Positions 15,713 to 23,304 of a stretch of 47,915 nt of DNA are shown here, in pieces (the stretch's first letter is position 1; every line of letters begins with the position of its first letter). The translations under genes were made by a program, and so were the position numbers. This stretch comes from CAYNSB01 sp964399625 (GTDB lineage: Bacteria; Planctomycetota; Phycisphaerae; Phycisphaerales; UBA1924). The DNA lies in NCBI GenBank assembly GCA_964399625.1, contig CAYNSB010000031.1, positions 1 to 47,915 on the forward strand, written 5' to 3'. The notes beneath the pieces are model-generated. The model was not told the DNA's origin and did not search any database. It saw only the letters and a program-made list of their open reading frames with translations.

Positions 15713-16687
15713 ATGCCACAAACTCTCGTTCCCTCCGTCCCGGTGACGCCCGCCGAGCTCGCCGAGCTCATGTCGGCGTTCACCGCCGTCACGGCGCGGC
15801 TCGAGCGCACCCACGAGGATCTCAAGCTCGAGGTCGCACGCCTCCAGGACGAGCTCTCCCACGCCAACGAGCAGCTGCAGCGGAGCAAGCGTCTCGCCGC
15901 GCTGGGCGAGATGGCCGCCGGCATCGCCCACGAGGTCCGTAATCCGCTCGGTTCCATCGCTCTCTACGCGCGCATGCTCGACAGCGATCTTGCCGATCGC
16001 CCCGCCGAGCGTTCCACCGCCGCCAAGATCGCCGCCGCGGTTCGCGGGCTCGACGCCGTCGTGGGCGATGTGCTCTCGTTCGCGCGCGAGCTCCGTGTCA
16101 GCCCGCACGACATCGACGCGTCCGACCTCATCGAGCGTGCCCTCGATGCCGCGGCGTCTACCTCTCTCCCGCGTGTGCGCATCGAGCGACTCGACCAGGC
16201 CCATCCGATCACCCTCCGCGGGGATCCGTCACTGTTGCACCAGGCGCTGCTGAATATCGTCCGCAACGCGCTTCAGGCGATGGGCGATTGCGAGCCTCCG
16301 GCTGGCGCCACCGAGCACACGCTGACCACCGACACGATCGCGGGCCACGACGGGCTTGGTGCCATCGTCGTCCGCGACACGGGCCCGGGCATCACGCCCG
16401 ACGCTCTCGATCGCATGTTCAACCCCTTCTTCACCACCCGCGCAACCGGCACGGGGTTGGGTTTAGCGATCGTCCATCGCATCGTCGACGCCCACGCCGG
16501 ACACATCCGCGCCTCAAACGTCCTCCATGCCCGTGGCGCTCAGTTCGAGCTCCATCTTCCGCTCGTCCTCGCGACCCAGGAATCCGCGCCCGCCGGCGTC
16601 CATGTTCGGGCGCGCCCGCAGACCGCAACCGCAACCAACGGGCGGCGCCGCGCCGCTCGCCAGCAGTCCCAGGAGATCCCGCGATGA
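15713..16687 (+). CDS. cytoplasmic sensor histidine kinase, FlrB/FleS/AtoS-like
   Basis: A 324-residue kinase without membrane segments. A coiled coil (residues 15-58) leads into a HisKA domain with the phosphoacceptor His73 in GIAHEVRNPLGSI. The HATPase domain has the N box NIVRNALQAM, G1 VRDTGPGI, F box FNPFFTT and G2 GTGLGLAI. No PAS or other sensor domain is evident, so input probably comes from a protein partner through the coiled coil. The stop overlaps the start of the response regulator gene (ATGA), so the pair is certain by context. In polar flagellates FlrB/FleS kinases in this genomic position control sigma-54-dependent middle flagellar genes. Confidence 0.87.
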   Translation: MPQTLVPSVPVTPAELAELMSAFTAVTARLERTHEDLKLEVARLQDELSHANEQLQRSKRLAALGEMAAGIAHEVRNPLGSIALYARMLDSDLADRPAERSTAAKIAAAVRGLDAVVGDVLSFARELRVSPHDIDASDLIERALDAAASTSLPRVRIERLDQAHPITLRGDPSLLHQALLNIVRNALQAMGDCEPPAGATEHTLTTDTIAGHDGLGAIVVRDTGPGITPDALDRMFNPFFTTRATGTGLGLAIVHRIVDAHAGHIRASNVLHARGAQFELHLPLVLATQESAPAGVHVRARPQTATATNGRRRAARQQSQEIPR

Positions 16688-18201
16688 GTACCGTGCTCGT
16701 GGTCGACGACAAGGAAATGATGCGCGACTCCGTCGCGGGAACGCTCACCCGCGCCGGGTTCGACGTCACGACCGCCGATGGCGGGGAGGCCGCTCTCGCC
16801 GCGCTCGCCGCCAAGCGACCGGACGTGCTCGTCACGGACCTGAAGATGCCCGGCATGACTGGGCTCGAGCTCATCGAGCGGGTCCGCGCCATCGACGACG
16901 AGCTGCCCATCGTCATGATGACCGCGTTCGCCACGGTCGAGACCGCGGTGCGGGCAGTCAAGATCGGGGCCTACGACTATCTTACCAAGCCCTTCGAGGG
17001 CGACGCCCTCATCATCACCGTCAAGCGGGCCATCCAGCACGCCACGCTCCTCCGCGAGAACGCGCTGCTCCGCTCCCACGAGCGCGAGCCCATCCTGCCC
17101 CCCTCGGGCCCGGGGCTCGCGCGAATCATCGGCGAGTCGCCCGCCATCCGGCGCGTCAAGGAGCAGGTCCTTGCCCTCGCCGAGTCGCAGGGCAACGTGC
17201 TGATCGTCGGCGAGAGCGGCACGGGCAAGGAGGTCGTCGCCCGCGCGATCCACGAGCTCTCGCCCCGAAAGGCCAGCCCCTACCTCGCCGTGAACTGCGC
17301 CGCGTTGTCCGAGTCGCTCCTTGAGAGCGAGCTGTTCGGGCACGAGAAGGGCGCGTTCACGGGCGCTGAGAAGCTCCGCAAGGGGCGCTTCGAGCTCGCC
17401 GATCGCGGCACCCTCCTCCTGGACGAGATCTCCGAGATCGGCGCTCCGATCCAAGCGAAGCTGCTCCGCGTCCTGCAGGAGCGGGCCTTCGAGCGTGTCG
17501 GGTCCAGCACCACGATCGGCGTGGACGTTCGCGTCATCGCCACGAGCAACCGCGACCTTCCCCAGGCCGTCGCGCGAGGACAGTTCCGCCAGGACCTCTT
17601 CTTCCGTCTCAACGTGCTTCCCGTCCACCTGCCGCCGCTCCGCGATCGCCTCGAGGATGTCCCGGCCCTGGCCGCCCACTTCATCGGCACCTTCTGCGCC
17701 CGGGAGGGGCGTGCCCCGGCACGTCTCGATCCCGGCGCGATCGCTCTCATGCAGGCCTATCCCTGGCCCGGAAACGTCCGCGAGCTCCAGAACATCTGCG
17801 AGCGTGCCGTCGTGCTGGGCGCGGCCAAGGGCACCGAGCGCGAGATTCCTCGGGCGCTCATCGAGCCGTGGCTCACCTCGTCCGTTCCCGCCATGCCGCT
17901 CCGCGGCGCCACGGCACTCGAGGTCAAGCCCCTCACGCTGGGCGCCCTGGGACTGGGCTCGCCCCAGAACGGGCACACGTCGGGCAACGCTTCCTCGGAG
18001 ACCAGCACGTTCGCCCCGGCCCCGCACGACTCGCCGGTCCGTCCCCTTGAGGACATCGAACGCGACGTGATCATCGCCACGCTCCGGCGGTTCAACGGGC
18101 ATCGCCAGAAGACCGCCAAGGCGCTCGGGATTGGCGTTCGCACCCTCGGGCTCAAGCTCAAGAAGTGGAAAGAGGAGAACCTTGTCGCCCAGAGCCTCTG
18201 A
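16684..18201 (+). CDS. sigma-54-dependent response regulator, FlrC/FleR-like
   Basis: 505 residues in the classic NtrC-family order. The receiver domain has acidic pocket Asp8-Asp9, phosphoacceptor Asp52, Thr80 and Lys102. The AAA+ domain has Walker A GESGTGKE, GAFTGA for sigma-54 contact and Walker B TLLLDEISE. A variable linker follows, and then a C-terminal Fis-type helix-turn-helix (RRFNGHRQKTAKALGIG). With GAFTGA intact it should remodel sigma-54 holoenzyme. ATG at 16684 overlaps the kinase stop. The only good -24/-12 element I see in the window is 15 bases past its own stop, before flgB, which makes the flagellar cluster its likely target. The homology to FlrC/FleR is by architecture and context. 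Confidence 0.9.
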   Translation: MSTVLVVDDKEMMRDSVAGTLTRAGFDVTTADGGEAALAALAAKRPDVLVTDLKMPGMTGLELIERVRAIDDELPIVMMTAFATVETAVRAVKIGAYDYLTKPFEGDALIITVKRAIQHATLLRENALLRSHEREPILPPSGPGLARIIGESPAIRRVKEQVLALAESQGNVLIVGESGTGKEVVARAIHELSPRKASPYLAVNCAALSESLLESELFGHEKGAFTGAEKLRKGRFELADRGTLLLDEISEIGAPIQAKLLRVLQERAFERVGSSTTIGVDVRVIATSNRDLPQAVARGQFRQDLFFRLNVLPVHLPPLRDRLEDVPALAAHFIGTFCAREGRAPARLDPGAIALMQAYPWPGNVRELQNICERAVVLGAAKGTEREIPRALIEPWLTSSVPAMPLRGATALEVKPLTLGALGLGSPQNGHTSGNASSETSTFAPAPHDSPVRPLEDIERDVIIATLRRFNGHRQKTAKALGIGVRTLGLKLKKWKEENLVAQSL

Positions 18202-18215
18202 CGCCGGGGTCCGGC

Positions 18216-18230
18216 AGGCATGCGCCTTGC
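18216..18230 (+). promoter_or_regulatory. candidate sigma-54 (-24/-12) promoter of the flgB operon
   Basis: AGGCATG (18216-18222), four bases, TTGC (18227-18230): GG and GC are exactly ten bases apart, and 9 of 11 positions match TGGCACG-N4-TTGC. It lies in the 44 bp between the sigma-54 activator gene and flgB. The predicted start of transcription is only about four bases before the flgB ATG, which is tight and a reason for caution. Confidence 0.5.
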
Positions 18231-18245
18231 GACGAGAACACCACG

Positions 18246-18686
18246 ATGTTCGTCAATGACATCATCACCTCCGGCGCCATGCCTTCCCTTGAAGCGACGA
18301 TCCGCTTCGCGGGCCAGCGTCAGCGCCTCATCATGAACAACATCGCGAACCTCTCCACGCCCGACTTCCGTCAGGTGGATGTCAGCCCGCGAGAGTTCCA
18401 GCGCGTCCTCGCCGAGGCCATCGAGGATCGCAACGAACGCACGGGAGGAATGACCGGCGACCTGCACTGGCAGGAGAGCGAGGAGATCCAGCGCGGCGAG
18501 GACGGAGGGATGCAACTCAACCCCAAGTCCAACGCCGGCGGCATCACGTTCCCCGACGGCAACAACCGCGATCTCGAGCGGCTCATGCAGCAACACGCCG
18601 AGAATCTCGGCGTCTTTCGCACCGCGACCGATCTGCTCCGCTCCCGTCTGAACTTCATGCGAGAGGCCCTCGCCGAACGCGTCTGA
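18246..18686 (+). CDS. flgB: flagellar proximal rod protein FlgB
   Basis: A 146-residue rod protein, secreted by the flagellar export apparatus and assembled on the MS ring. The family hallmark is the N-terminal helix ending in QRLIMNNIANLSTPDFR, matching the rod/hook N-terminal motif (NNIANxxTPgf). The C-terminal helix LGVFRTATDLLRSRLNFMREAL is the matching partner. The frame opens earlier (18165), inside the regulator gene, but the ATG at 18246 gives the family N-terminus. There is no strong ribosome site (GACGAGAA only). First gene of the structural cluster; flgC follows after 27 bases. Confidence 0.93.
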   Translation: MFVNDIITSGAMPSLEATIRFAGQRQRLIMNNIANLSTPDFRQVDVSPREFQRVLAEAIEDRNERTGGMTGDLHWQESEEIQRGEDGGMQLNPKSNAGGITFPDGNNRDLERLMQQHAENLGVFRTATDLLRSRLNFMREALAERV

Positions 18687-18713
18687 TCGCCCTGACCTTC
18701 ACTGGAACAAACG

Positions 18714-19142
18714 ATGTACGGGCTCCTCGACATCCCTACCAGCGGCATGATCGCCCAGCGCACGCGCATGGAGGTCATTTCCGCCAACCTCGCCAACAAG
18801 GACGCGATTCTGGACGCCGAAGGGCGCGTGAATCCTTACCAGCGGCGCATCGCCGCCTTCGCGCCGGGCGACCCCAATGCCAGCTCGCCCGAGGCGCGCG
18901 AGATGGGCGTGCACATCCGAGAGATCGAGATCTCCCAGGCCCCGCCCAAGATGAAGTGGGACCCCACCAATCCATACGCCTACCAGACTGGCCCCAATTC
19001 CGGGTACGTCCCGGTGCCCGACATCGACCCTGTCACCGAGCAGATCAACGCGATGGAAGCCATGCGGGCGTACGAGGCCAATGCCGTTGCCGCCGAGGGC
19101 GCCAAAACCATGATGGCACAGGCGTTGCGTCTCATCGCGTAG
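18714..19142 (+). CDS. flgC: flagellar proximal rod protein FlgC
   Basis: A 142-residue rod protein. The N-terminus MYGLLDIPTSGMIAQRTRMEVISANLANKD fits FlgC (GL.iaaSGl.AQR.Rm.viasNLANa.T), here with the usual T after NLAN replaced by KD. The C-terminus PDIDPVTEQINAMEAMRAYEANA is highly typical (PNVd...EMvdMi.A.R.YeaNv). It is assembled with FlgB, FlgF/FlgG and FliE. Ribosome site GGAA only. fliE follows after 62 bases that hold a GGA-loop hairpin. Confidence 0.93.
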   Translation: MYGLLDIPTSGMIAQRTRMEVISANLANKDAILDAEGRVNPYQRRIAAFAPGDPNASSPEAREMGVHIREIEISQAPPKMKWDPTNPYAYQTGPNSGYVPVPDIDPVTEQINAMEAMRAYEANAVAAEGAKTMMAQALRLIA

Positions 19143-19150
19143 ACTCACAA

Positions 19151-19172
19151 CCACCGGCGAGCGGAGCACGCC
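19151..19172 (+). promoter_or_regulatory. GGA-triloop hairpin in the fliE leader
   Basis: GGCGAGC (19156-19162), loop GGA, GCACGCC (19166-19172): six pairs with one A-A mismatch. The 16 bases 19151-19166 are an exact copy of 5170-5185. The loop is 42 bases before the fliE ATG. One of four similar leaders in the cluster; see findings. Confidence 0.45.
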
Positions 19173-19204
19173 CAGTACGCAAGGCCTGACCTCGAGAACG
19201 AACG

Positions 19205-19516
19205 ATGAGCGACCCACTGGGACTGATCTCCGGCGTCGGCGGCAGCGGCCCCATTCAGCCGCGCGCTGCCGTCACCAACGCCAACGCCCCCGAGGGCGCG
19301 AGCTTCAAGGACGTCCTCCTCAAGAACATCGAGGAAGCGAACAAGCTCCAGCAGGACGCGACCAAGGCCGTCGAGGACCTCCAGACCGGCAAGCGCACCG
19401 ACATCGAGAACGTCCTCACCGCGACCGCCAAGGCGGACCTCGCGTTCAAGGCCCTCCAGGCCGTTCGCAACCAGGTCGTTCGCGCCTACGACGAAATCCA
19501 GCAGATGCGGGTGTGA
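19205..19516 (+). CDS. fliE: flagellar hook-basal body protein FliE
   Basis: A 103-residue protein of usual FliE length, the adaptor between the MS ring (FliF) and the rod. The family pattern is seen in SFKDVLLKNIEEANKLQQDA (F...L...i..vN..q..a), followed by the helix pair VEDLQTGKRTDIENVLTAT, then KADLAFKALQAVRNQVVRAY (..a..sf.lm..vRNKvl.AYqei). Gene order flgB-flgC-fliE-fliF supports it. The ATG at 19205 lacks a strong ribosome site. Confidence 0.92.
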   Translation: MSDPLGLISGVGGSGPIQPRAAVTNANAPEGASFKDVLLKNIEEANKLQQDATKAVEDLQTGKRTDIENVLTATAKADLAFKALQAVRNQVVRAYDEIQQMRV

Positions 19517-19619
19517 TCCGAACGCGCCCTGCCGCTCCGGCCCACGCGCGAGCGTTCGTGGCCCGACGCGCGGTTCATGCGCACCGCAGCGCATAACCCG
19601 CCGATCGCGCCGCGCAGTT

Positions 19620-19648
19620 TCAAGACCACCACAAAGCACGGCCGAAAG
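19620..19648 (+). promoter_or_regulatory. sigma-28-like promoter before fliF
   Basis: TCAAG (19620-19624), 16 bases, GCCGAAAG (19641-19648). The layout and spacing are identical to the element at 12593-12621. It sits inside the 218 bp gap between fliE and fliF. Confidence 0.33.
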
Positions 19649-19658
19649 ACTCAGACCG

Positions 19659-19728
19659 CGAGGGATCATTCCCTCGAGTCGTCTGACGACACGCCCGCGG
19701 GACGCGGGCGAGCCAAGGGCAGGAGGCC
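19659..19728 (+). promoter_or_regulatory. structured fliF leader: tandem hairpins, GGA triloop and a shared 16-nt ribosome-site element
   Basis: Three dyads follow each other: CGAGGGA/TCCCTCG with loop TCAT (19659-19676), GTCGTC-T-GACGAC (19678-19690) and CGCCCGCG-GGA-CGCGGGCG (19692-19710). Two bases later comes CCAAGGGCAGGAGGCC (19713-19728), which carries the AGGAGG ribosome site and recurs exactly before flhB. Confidence 0.5.
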
Positions 19729-19734
19729 TGACGC

Positions 19735-21492
19735 GTGGAACAGTTGCGGCGCATCCTGGGCACCATCGGCGCGTCGCTCTCCAAGCTCACCGCCACCCAG
19801 AAGCTCCTGGTCGCCTCGGTCGCCGTCATCCTGCTGATGACGCTGTTCCTTGTGAGCCAGTACGCGGGTCGGGCGCAGTACCGCGCCCTCATGCCCGGGC
19901 AGACGCCCGAAGCGCAGCAGAGCGCGGCCCGCCTCCTCGCCACGTCGCAGATCAAGTACACGATGTCCACCGCTGGCGAGGTGCAGGTCGCTCCCGATGA
20001 GCACGATCGCGCGATGGCCGTCGTCGCGCAATCCGGGCAGGGGCCGGCCAACATCGAGGGCATCTTCGACAACCTCTACAAGGCCCAGAACTGGATCAAC
20101 TCCAAGGAGCAAAACCGCCAGATCTACGTGCTGGCACGCAACAACTGGCTCGCCGCCGTCATCGGCAAGTTCAACGGCGTCCGCTCCGCGCAGGTCCACG
20201 TCGACGCCCCCGAGCAGGTCGGCTTCGGCGCTCCCCAGCGCGCGCCCAAGGCCTCGATCACGATGTTCTCCGCCAACGGTCGCGGCATCGCCCAGGAAAC
20301 CGTGGACGCCGCGGCCCGATTCGTCGCCGGAAGCGTCGCCGGGCTCGAGGTCGATCGCGTCGAGGTCATCGATGGCTCGCTGGGCCGCCCTCGCCAGGTC
20401 ACCAACGAGCGCGAGCCCGCGATCACCAGCGCCCGCGAAGCCGCACGCGCGATCGAGAAGCAGTGGAAGGACAAGATCGCGGGCTTGCTGCCGGGGATCG
20501 ATGGGCTCGCCGTCGAAGTCACCGCCGTGGTGGACGCGGCACGCACCAAGTCGGAAGTAAACACGAACCTTCCGCTGAACCAAGGTTCGCTCTCCATCCC
20601 CAAGACTGAGGAGACGACGAATTCGAGCGAGTCCGCGCCACCCACGGGCGTGGATTCGGGCGTCCGCGCCAACACGGGCGCGGACCTGAGCGGCAACGCG
20701 AGCAAGGCCCCCAAGAGCACGCAGAGCACGTCAAAGACTGAGAACACCAACGCCATCGGAACCAAGGTCGAGCACATCGACGATCCGGGCGGTCGGGTGC
20801 GCTCTCTTGCCGCCACCGTCGCGATTCCGCGTGCCTTCATCGCCTCTCTCATCTCCAAGGACAAGGCCGCAGCGACTCCCGCCAGCACCACCGCGCCCGC
20901 CGCACAGAAGGATCAGCAGCCTCCGCCGCCGACCGAGGCTGAGATCCAGGCCCGCTTCGCCGCCGAGAAATCCTCGATCGAGGCCCTCCTCAAGCCCCAC
21001 CTCAAGCTGGACGTCGCCAAGGGCGAGGTCATCCAGGGCGAGGTGGTGGTCGCGCTGATGTCGGGCGAGGGAGGCGGCTACGCGAGCACCGGCGGCCTCG
21101 GAGGCGGTGGTGGAGGCGCAGGCTCCGGCCCGCCGTCCGGTGGCGGCGCCCTGGGCACCATCTGGGCCATGGGTGGCGGCGTGATCGACAAGGTCATCCT
21201 CGGCGCCCTCGCTCTCGTCGCCCTGGGCATGATGCTCATGATGGCCAAGAAAGCAGGACGCCAGATCGAGATTCCCACCGCCGAAGAGATGGTCGGCCTG
21301 CCCCCGCCCCTCGAGACCGACAGCGACCTCGTGGGCGAGGCCGACGAGAGCGAGACCGCCATGGCGGGCATCGAGGTGGGCGAGGACGAGATCAAGCTCA
21401 CCAAGATGCGCGAGCAGGTCGCCGAACTCGTCAAGAGCCAGCCGGACGTCGCCGCCAAGGTCCTCAACCGCTGGGTCGCGGTCGAGCAGTGA
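19735..21492 (+). CDS. fliF: flagellar MS-ring protein FliF
   Basis: A 585-residue inner-membrane ring protein. The first membrane helix is QKLLVASVAVILLMTLFLV (about 22-40). The periplasmic region holds the YscJ/FliF domains (YRALMPGQTPEAQQSAARLL then IKYTMS; STAGEVQVAPDEHDRAMAVV; SVAGLEVDRVEVIDGSLGR). A Ser/Thr/Asn-rich segment and a Gly-rich stretch precede the second membrane helix KVILGALALVALGMMLMM (about 486-503). The cytoplasmic tail (KLTKMREQVAELVKSQPDVAAKVLNRW) is the FliG-binding region. The GTG start has AGGAGG eight bases upstream. fliG follows after 15 bases. Confidence 0.95.
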   Translation: MEQLRRILGTIGASLSKLTATQKLLVASVAVILLMTLFLVSQYAGRAQYRALMPGQTPEAQQSAARLLATSQIKYTMSTAGEVQVAPDEHDRAMAVVAQSGQGPANIEGIFDNLYKAQNWINSKEQNRQIYVLARNNWLAAVIGKFNGVRSAQVHVDAPEQVGFGAPQRAPKASITMFSANGRGIAQETVDAAARFVAGSVAGLEVDRVEVIDGSLGRPRQVTNEREPAITSAREAARAIEKQWKDKIAGLLPGIDGLAVEVTAVVDAARTKSEVNTNLPLNQGSLSIPKTEETTNSSESAPPTGVDSGVRANTGADLSGNASKAPKSTQSTSKTENTNAIGTKVEHIDDPGGRVRSLAATVAIPRAFIASLISKDKAAATPASTTAPAAQKDQQPPPPTEAEIQARFAAEKSSIEALLKPHLKLDVAKGEVIQGEVVVALMSGEGGGYASTGGLGGGGGGAGSGPPSGGGALGTIWAMGGGVIDKVILGALALVALGMMLMMAKKAGRQIEIPTAEEMVGLPPPLETDSDLVGEADESETAMAGIEVGEDEIKLTKMREQVAELVKSQPDVAAKVLNRWVAVEQ

Positions 21493-21507
21493 CCAAGGAG
21501 TCCACGC

Positions 21508-22548
21508 GTGCCCCGACGACCCAACGACAAACTTCCCGAGACCCCCGCCGAGCTCGAGGGCGTGACCAAGGCGGGCATCCTGCTGCTCACGCTCGGGCAC
21601 GACGACGCCGCCGCGCTCCTCAAGCAGATGGCCCCCGAGGTCGTTGAGGCGGTCACGCGCGAGCTCGCCGGCCTGGGCCGCGTTCCGCAGGAACTCACCA
21701 ACGCCGTCGTCGAGGAGTTCTACAACCTCACGCTCGCCAACCAGTACGCCAACGAGGGCAACCTCGACTACGCCAAGGAGATCCTGAAGAACTCGCTCGA
21801 TCCGAAGGTCGCCGAGCGAGTCCTCCAGCAGATCCAGACCCAGGTCCAGAAGAAGCCCTTCTCCTTCCTCCAGCGCGCCGAGAGCGAGAACCTTCTCACG
21901 TTCATCCAGGACGAGCACCCCCAGACCATCGCGCTCATCCTCTGCCACCTGCCGCACCACAAGGCCGCGGAGATTCTCGTCGGGCTTCCTATGCAGAAGC
22001 AGATCGAGGTCATCAAGCGTGTCGCCAACATGGAGCAGACCAACCCGGACGTCATCAAGGAGGTCGAACGCGGCCTCGAGAGCCGCCTCGCGAGCATGCT
22101 CACGCAGAGCATGGAAAAGGCCGGCGGCGTGCCCACCGTCGCCGAGATCCTCAACCTCGCCGATCGCGCCACCGAGAAGACCATCATGGAGGGCCTCGAG
22201 AGCGAGGACCCCGATCTCGTCGAGCAGATCCGCCGGCTCATGTTCGTGTTCGAGGACATCAACATGGTCAACGACAAGGGCATCCAGGCCGTGCTCAAGG
22301 AGGTCGACAACTCCGAGCTTGCCGTCGCCCTCAAGACCGCCAGCGAGCAGCTCAAGACGAAGATCTTCACCAACATGTCCGAGCGCGCCGCCGCCCTCAT
22401 CAAGGAGGACATGCAGTACATGGGCCCGGTCCGCGTCTCGGACGTCGAGGCCGCCCAGCAACGCATCGTGGACATCGTCCGCAGGCTCGAAGAGGCAGGC
22501 GACGTGGTCATCCAGGGTCGCGGCAACACCGACGAGATGGTCGTCTGA
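21508..22548 (+). CDS. fliG: flagellar motor switch protein FliG
   Basis: A 346-residue rotor protein that binds FliF with its N-terminal domain and the stator with its C-terminal domain. Conserved pieces are GVTKAGILLLTLGHDDAAAL near the N-terminus, EHPQTIALILCHLPHHKAAEIL (the EHPQ motif of the middle domain) and, in the C-terminal domain, FEDINMVNDKG, LKTKIFTNMSERAA and EDMQYMGPVRVSDVEAAQ, which carry the charged torque residues. The GTG start has AAGGAG seven bases upstream. Length and motifs are normal, so torque generation is expected even though no functional stator pair is encoded nearby. Confidence 0.96.
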   Translation: MPRRPNDKLPETPAELEGVTKAGILLLTLGHDDAAALLKQMAPEVVEAVTRELAGLGRVPQELTNAVVEEFYNLTLANQYANEGNLDYAKEILKNSLDPKVAERVLQQIQTQVQKKPFSFLQRAESENLLTFIQDEHPQTIALILCHLPHHKAAEILVGLPMQKQIEVIKRVANMEQTNPDVIKEVERGLESRLASMLTQSMEKAGGVPTVAEILNLADRATEKTIMEGLESEDPDLVEQIRRLMFVFEDINMVNDKGIQAVLKEVDNSELAVALKTASEQLKTKIFTNMSERAAALIKEDMQYMGPVRVSDVEAAQQRIVDIVRRLEEAGDVVIQGRGNTDEMVV

Positions 22549-22572
22549 TCACGCCCGGAGCCCCGACCCGCC

Positions 22573-23304
22573 ATGGCCCTCATCCGCCAGTCCAACGCCC
22601 ACGCCGCGATCTCCAGCGCCGTCCGTCTGGACCTGGGCGACCTCACGCGCCAGGGCGAGGCGATCGTCGCCGCCGCCCGAGCCCAGGCCGAACGCATCCT
22701 CGCCGACGCCCGCGCCCAGCGCGAGCGTCTCATCGCCGATGCGCACGAGATCGGCCTCCAGCGCGGGACGGAGCAGGGCATCGCCCAGGGGCAGGCCCAG
22801 GGCCTTGCCAAGGGGCGGGAGGAGGCCCTCGCGAGCACGCGCGAGCGGCTCGATGCGCTCGAAGCTCGATGGGCGGTCGCCCTCGACGCGTTCCACGCCG
22901 CGCGCGAGCGCATGCTCCTCGAGGCCAAGCAGGACGTGCTCCGCCTCGCGCTCGACATCGCACGCATCGTCTGCAAGCGCGAGCTCGCCGCCCATCCCGA
23001 GCGCGTTGTGGACCAGCTCGCCGCCGTGCTCGCGATCATCGCGCGCTCGACACGCCTGGTCATCAGCGTCCATCCGGACGACGCCCCTCTGGTCCGCGAC
23101 GCCCTCCCCCAGCTCGCCCTCCGCCACGCGGGCGCCGAGCACATCGAGCTCAACGATGATCCCTCGCTCGAGCGCTGCTCCGTGATCGCCACCATGGCCT
23201 CGGGGGCCCGAATCGACGCCACCATCCGCACCCAGCTCGATCGCATCGTCGAGGCGCTCCTCCCGGCCCCCGCGGACCCCACGAGCACGGAGCGCGCTCC
23301 ATGA
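22573..23304 (+). CDS. fliH: flagellar assembly protein FliH
   Basis: A 243-residue regulator of the export ATPase. The N-terminal half is a long helix with many A, E, Q and R residues, including the GQAQGLAKGREEAL glycine-repeat region typical of FliH/YscL. The C-terminal domain includes LALDIARIVCKRELAAHPERVV, LVISVHPDDAPLVRD and LEDDPSLERCSV-like ELNDDPSLERCSV, matching the FliH block iRVnP.D...v and...l..GgC.i. The stop overlaps the fliI ATG by four bases, as usual for this pair. Confidence 0.9.
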   Translation: MALIRQSNAHAAISSAVRLDLGDLTRQGEAIVAAARAQAERILADARAQRERLIADAHEIGLQRGTEQGIAQGQAQGLAKGREEALASTRERLDALEARWAVALDAFHAARERMLLEAKQDVLRLALDIARIVCKRELAAHPERVVDQLAAVLAIIARSTRLVISVHPDDAPLVRDALPQLALRHAGAEHIELNDDPSLERCSVIATMASGARIDATIRTQLDRIVEALLPAPADPTSTERAP

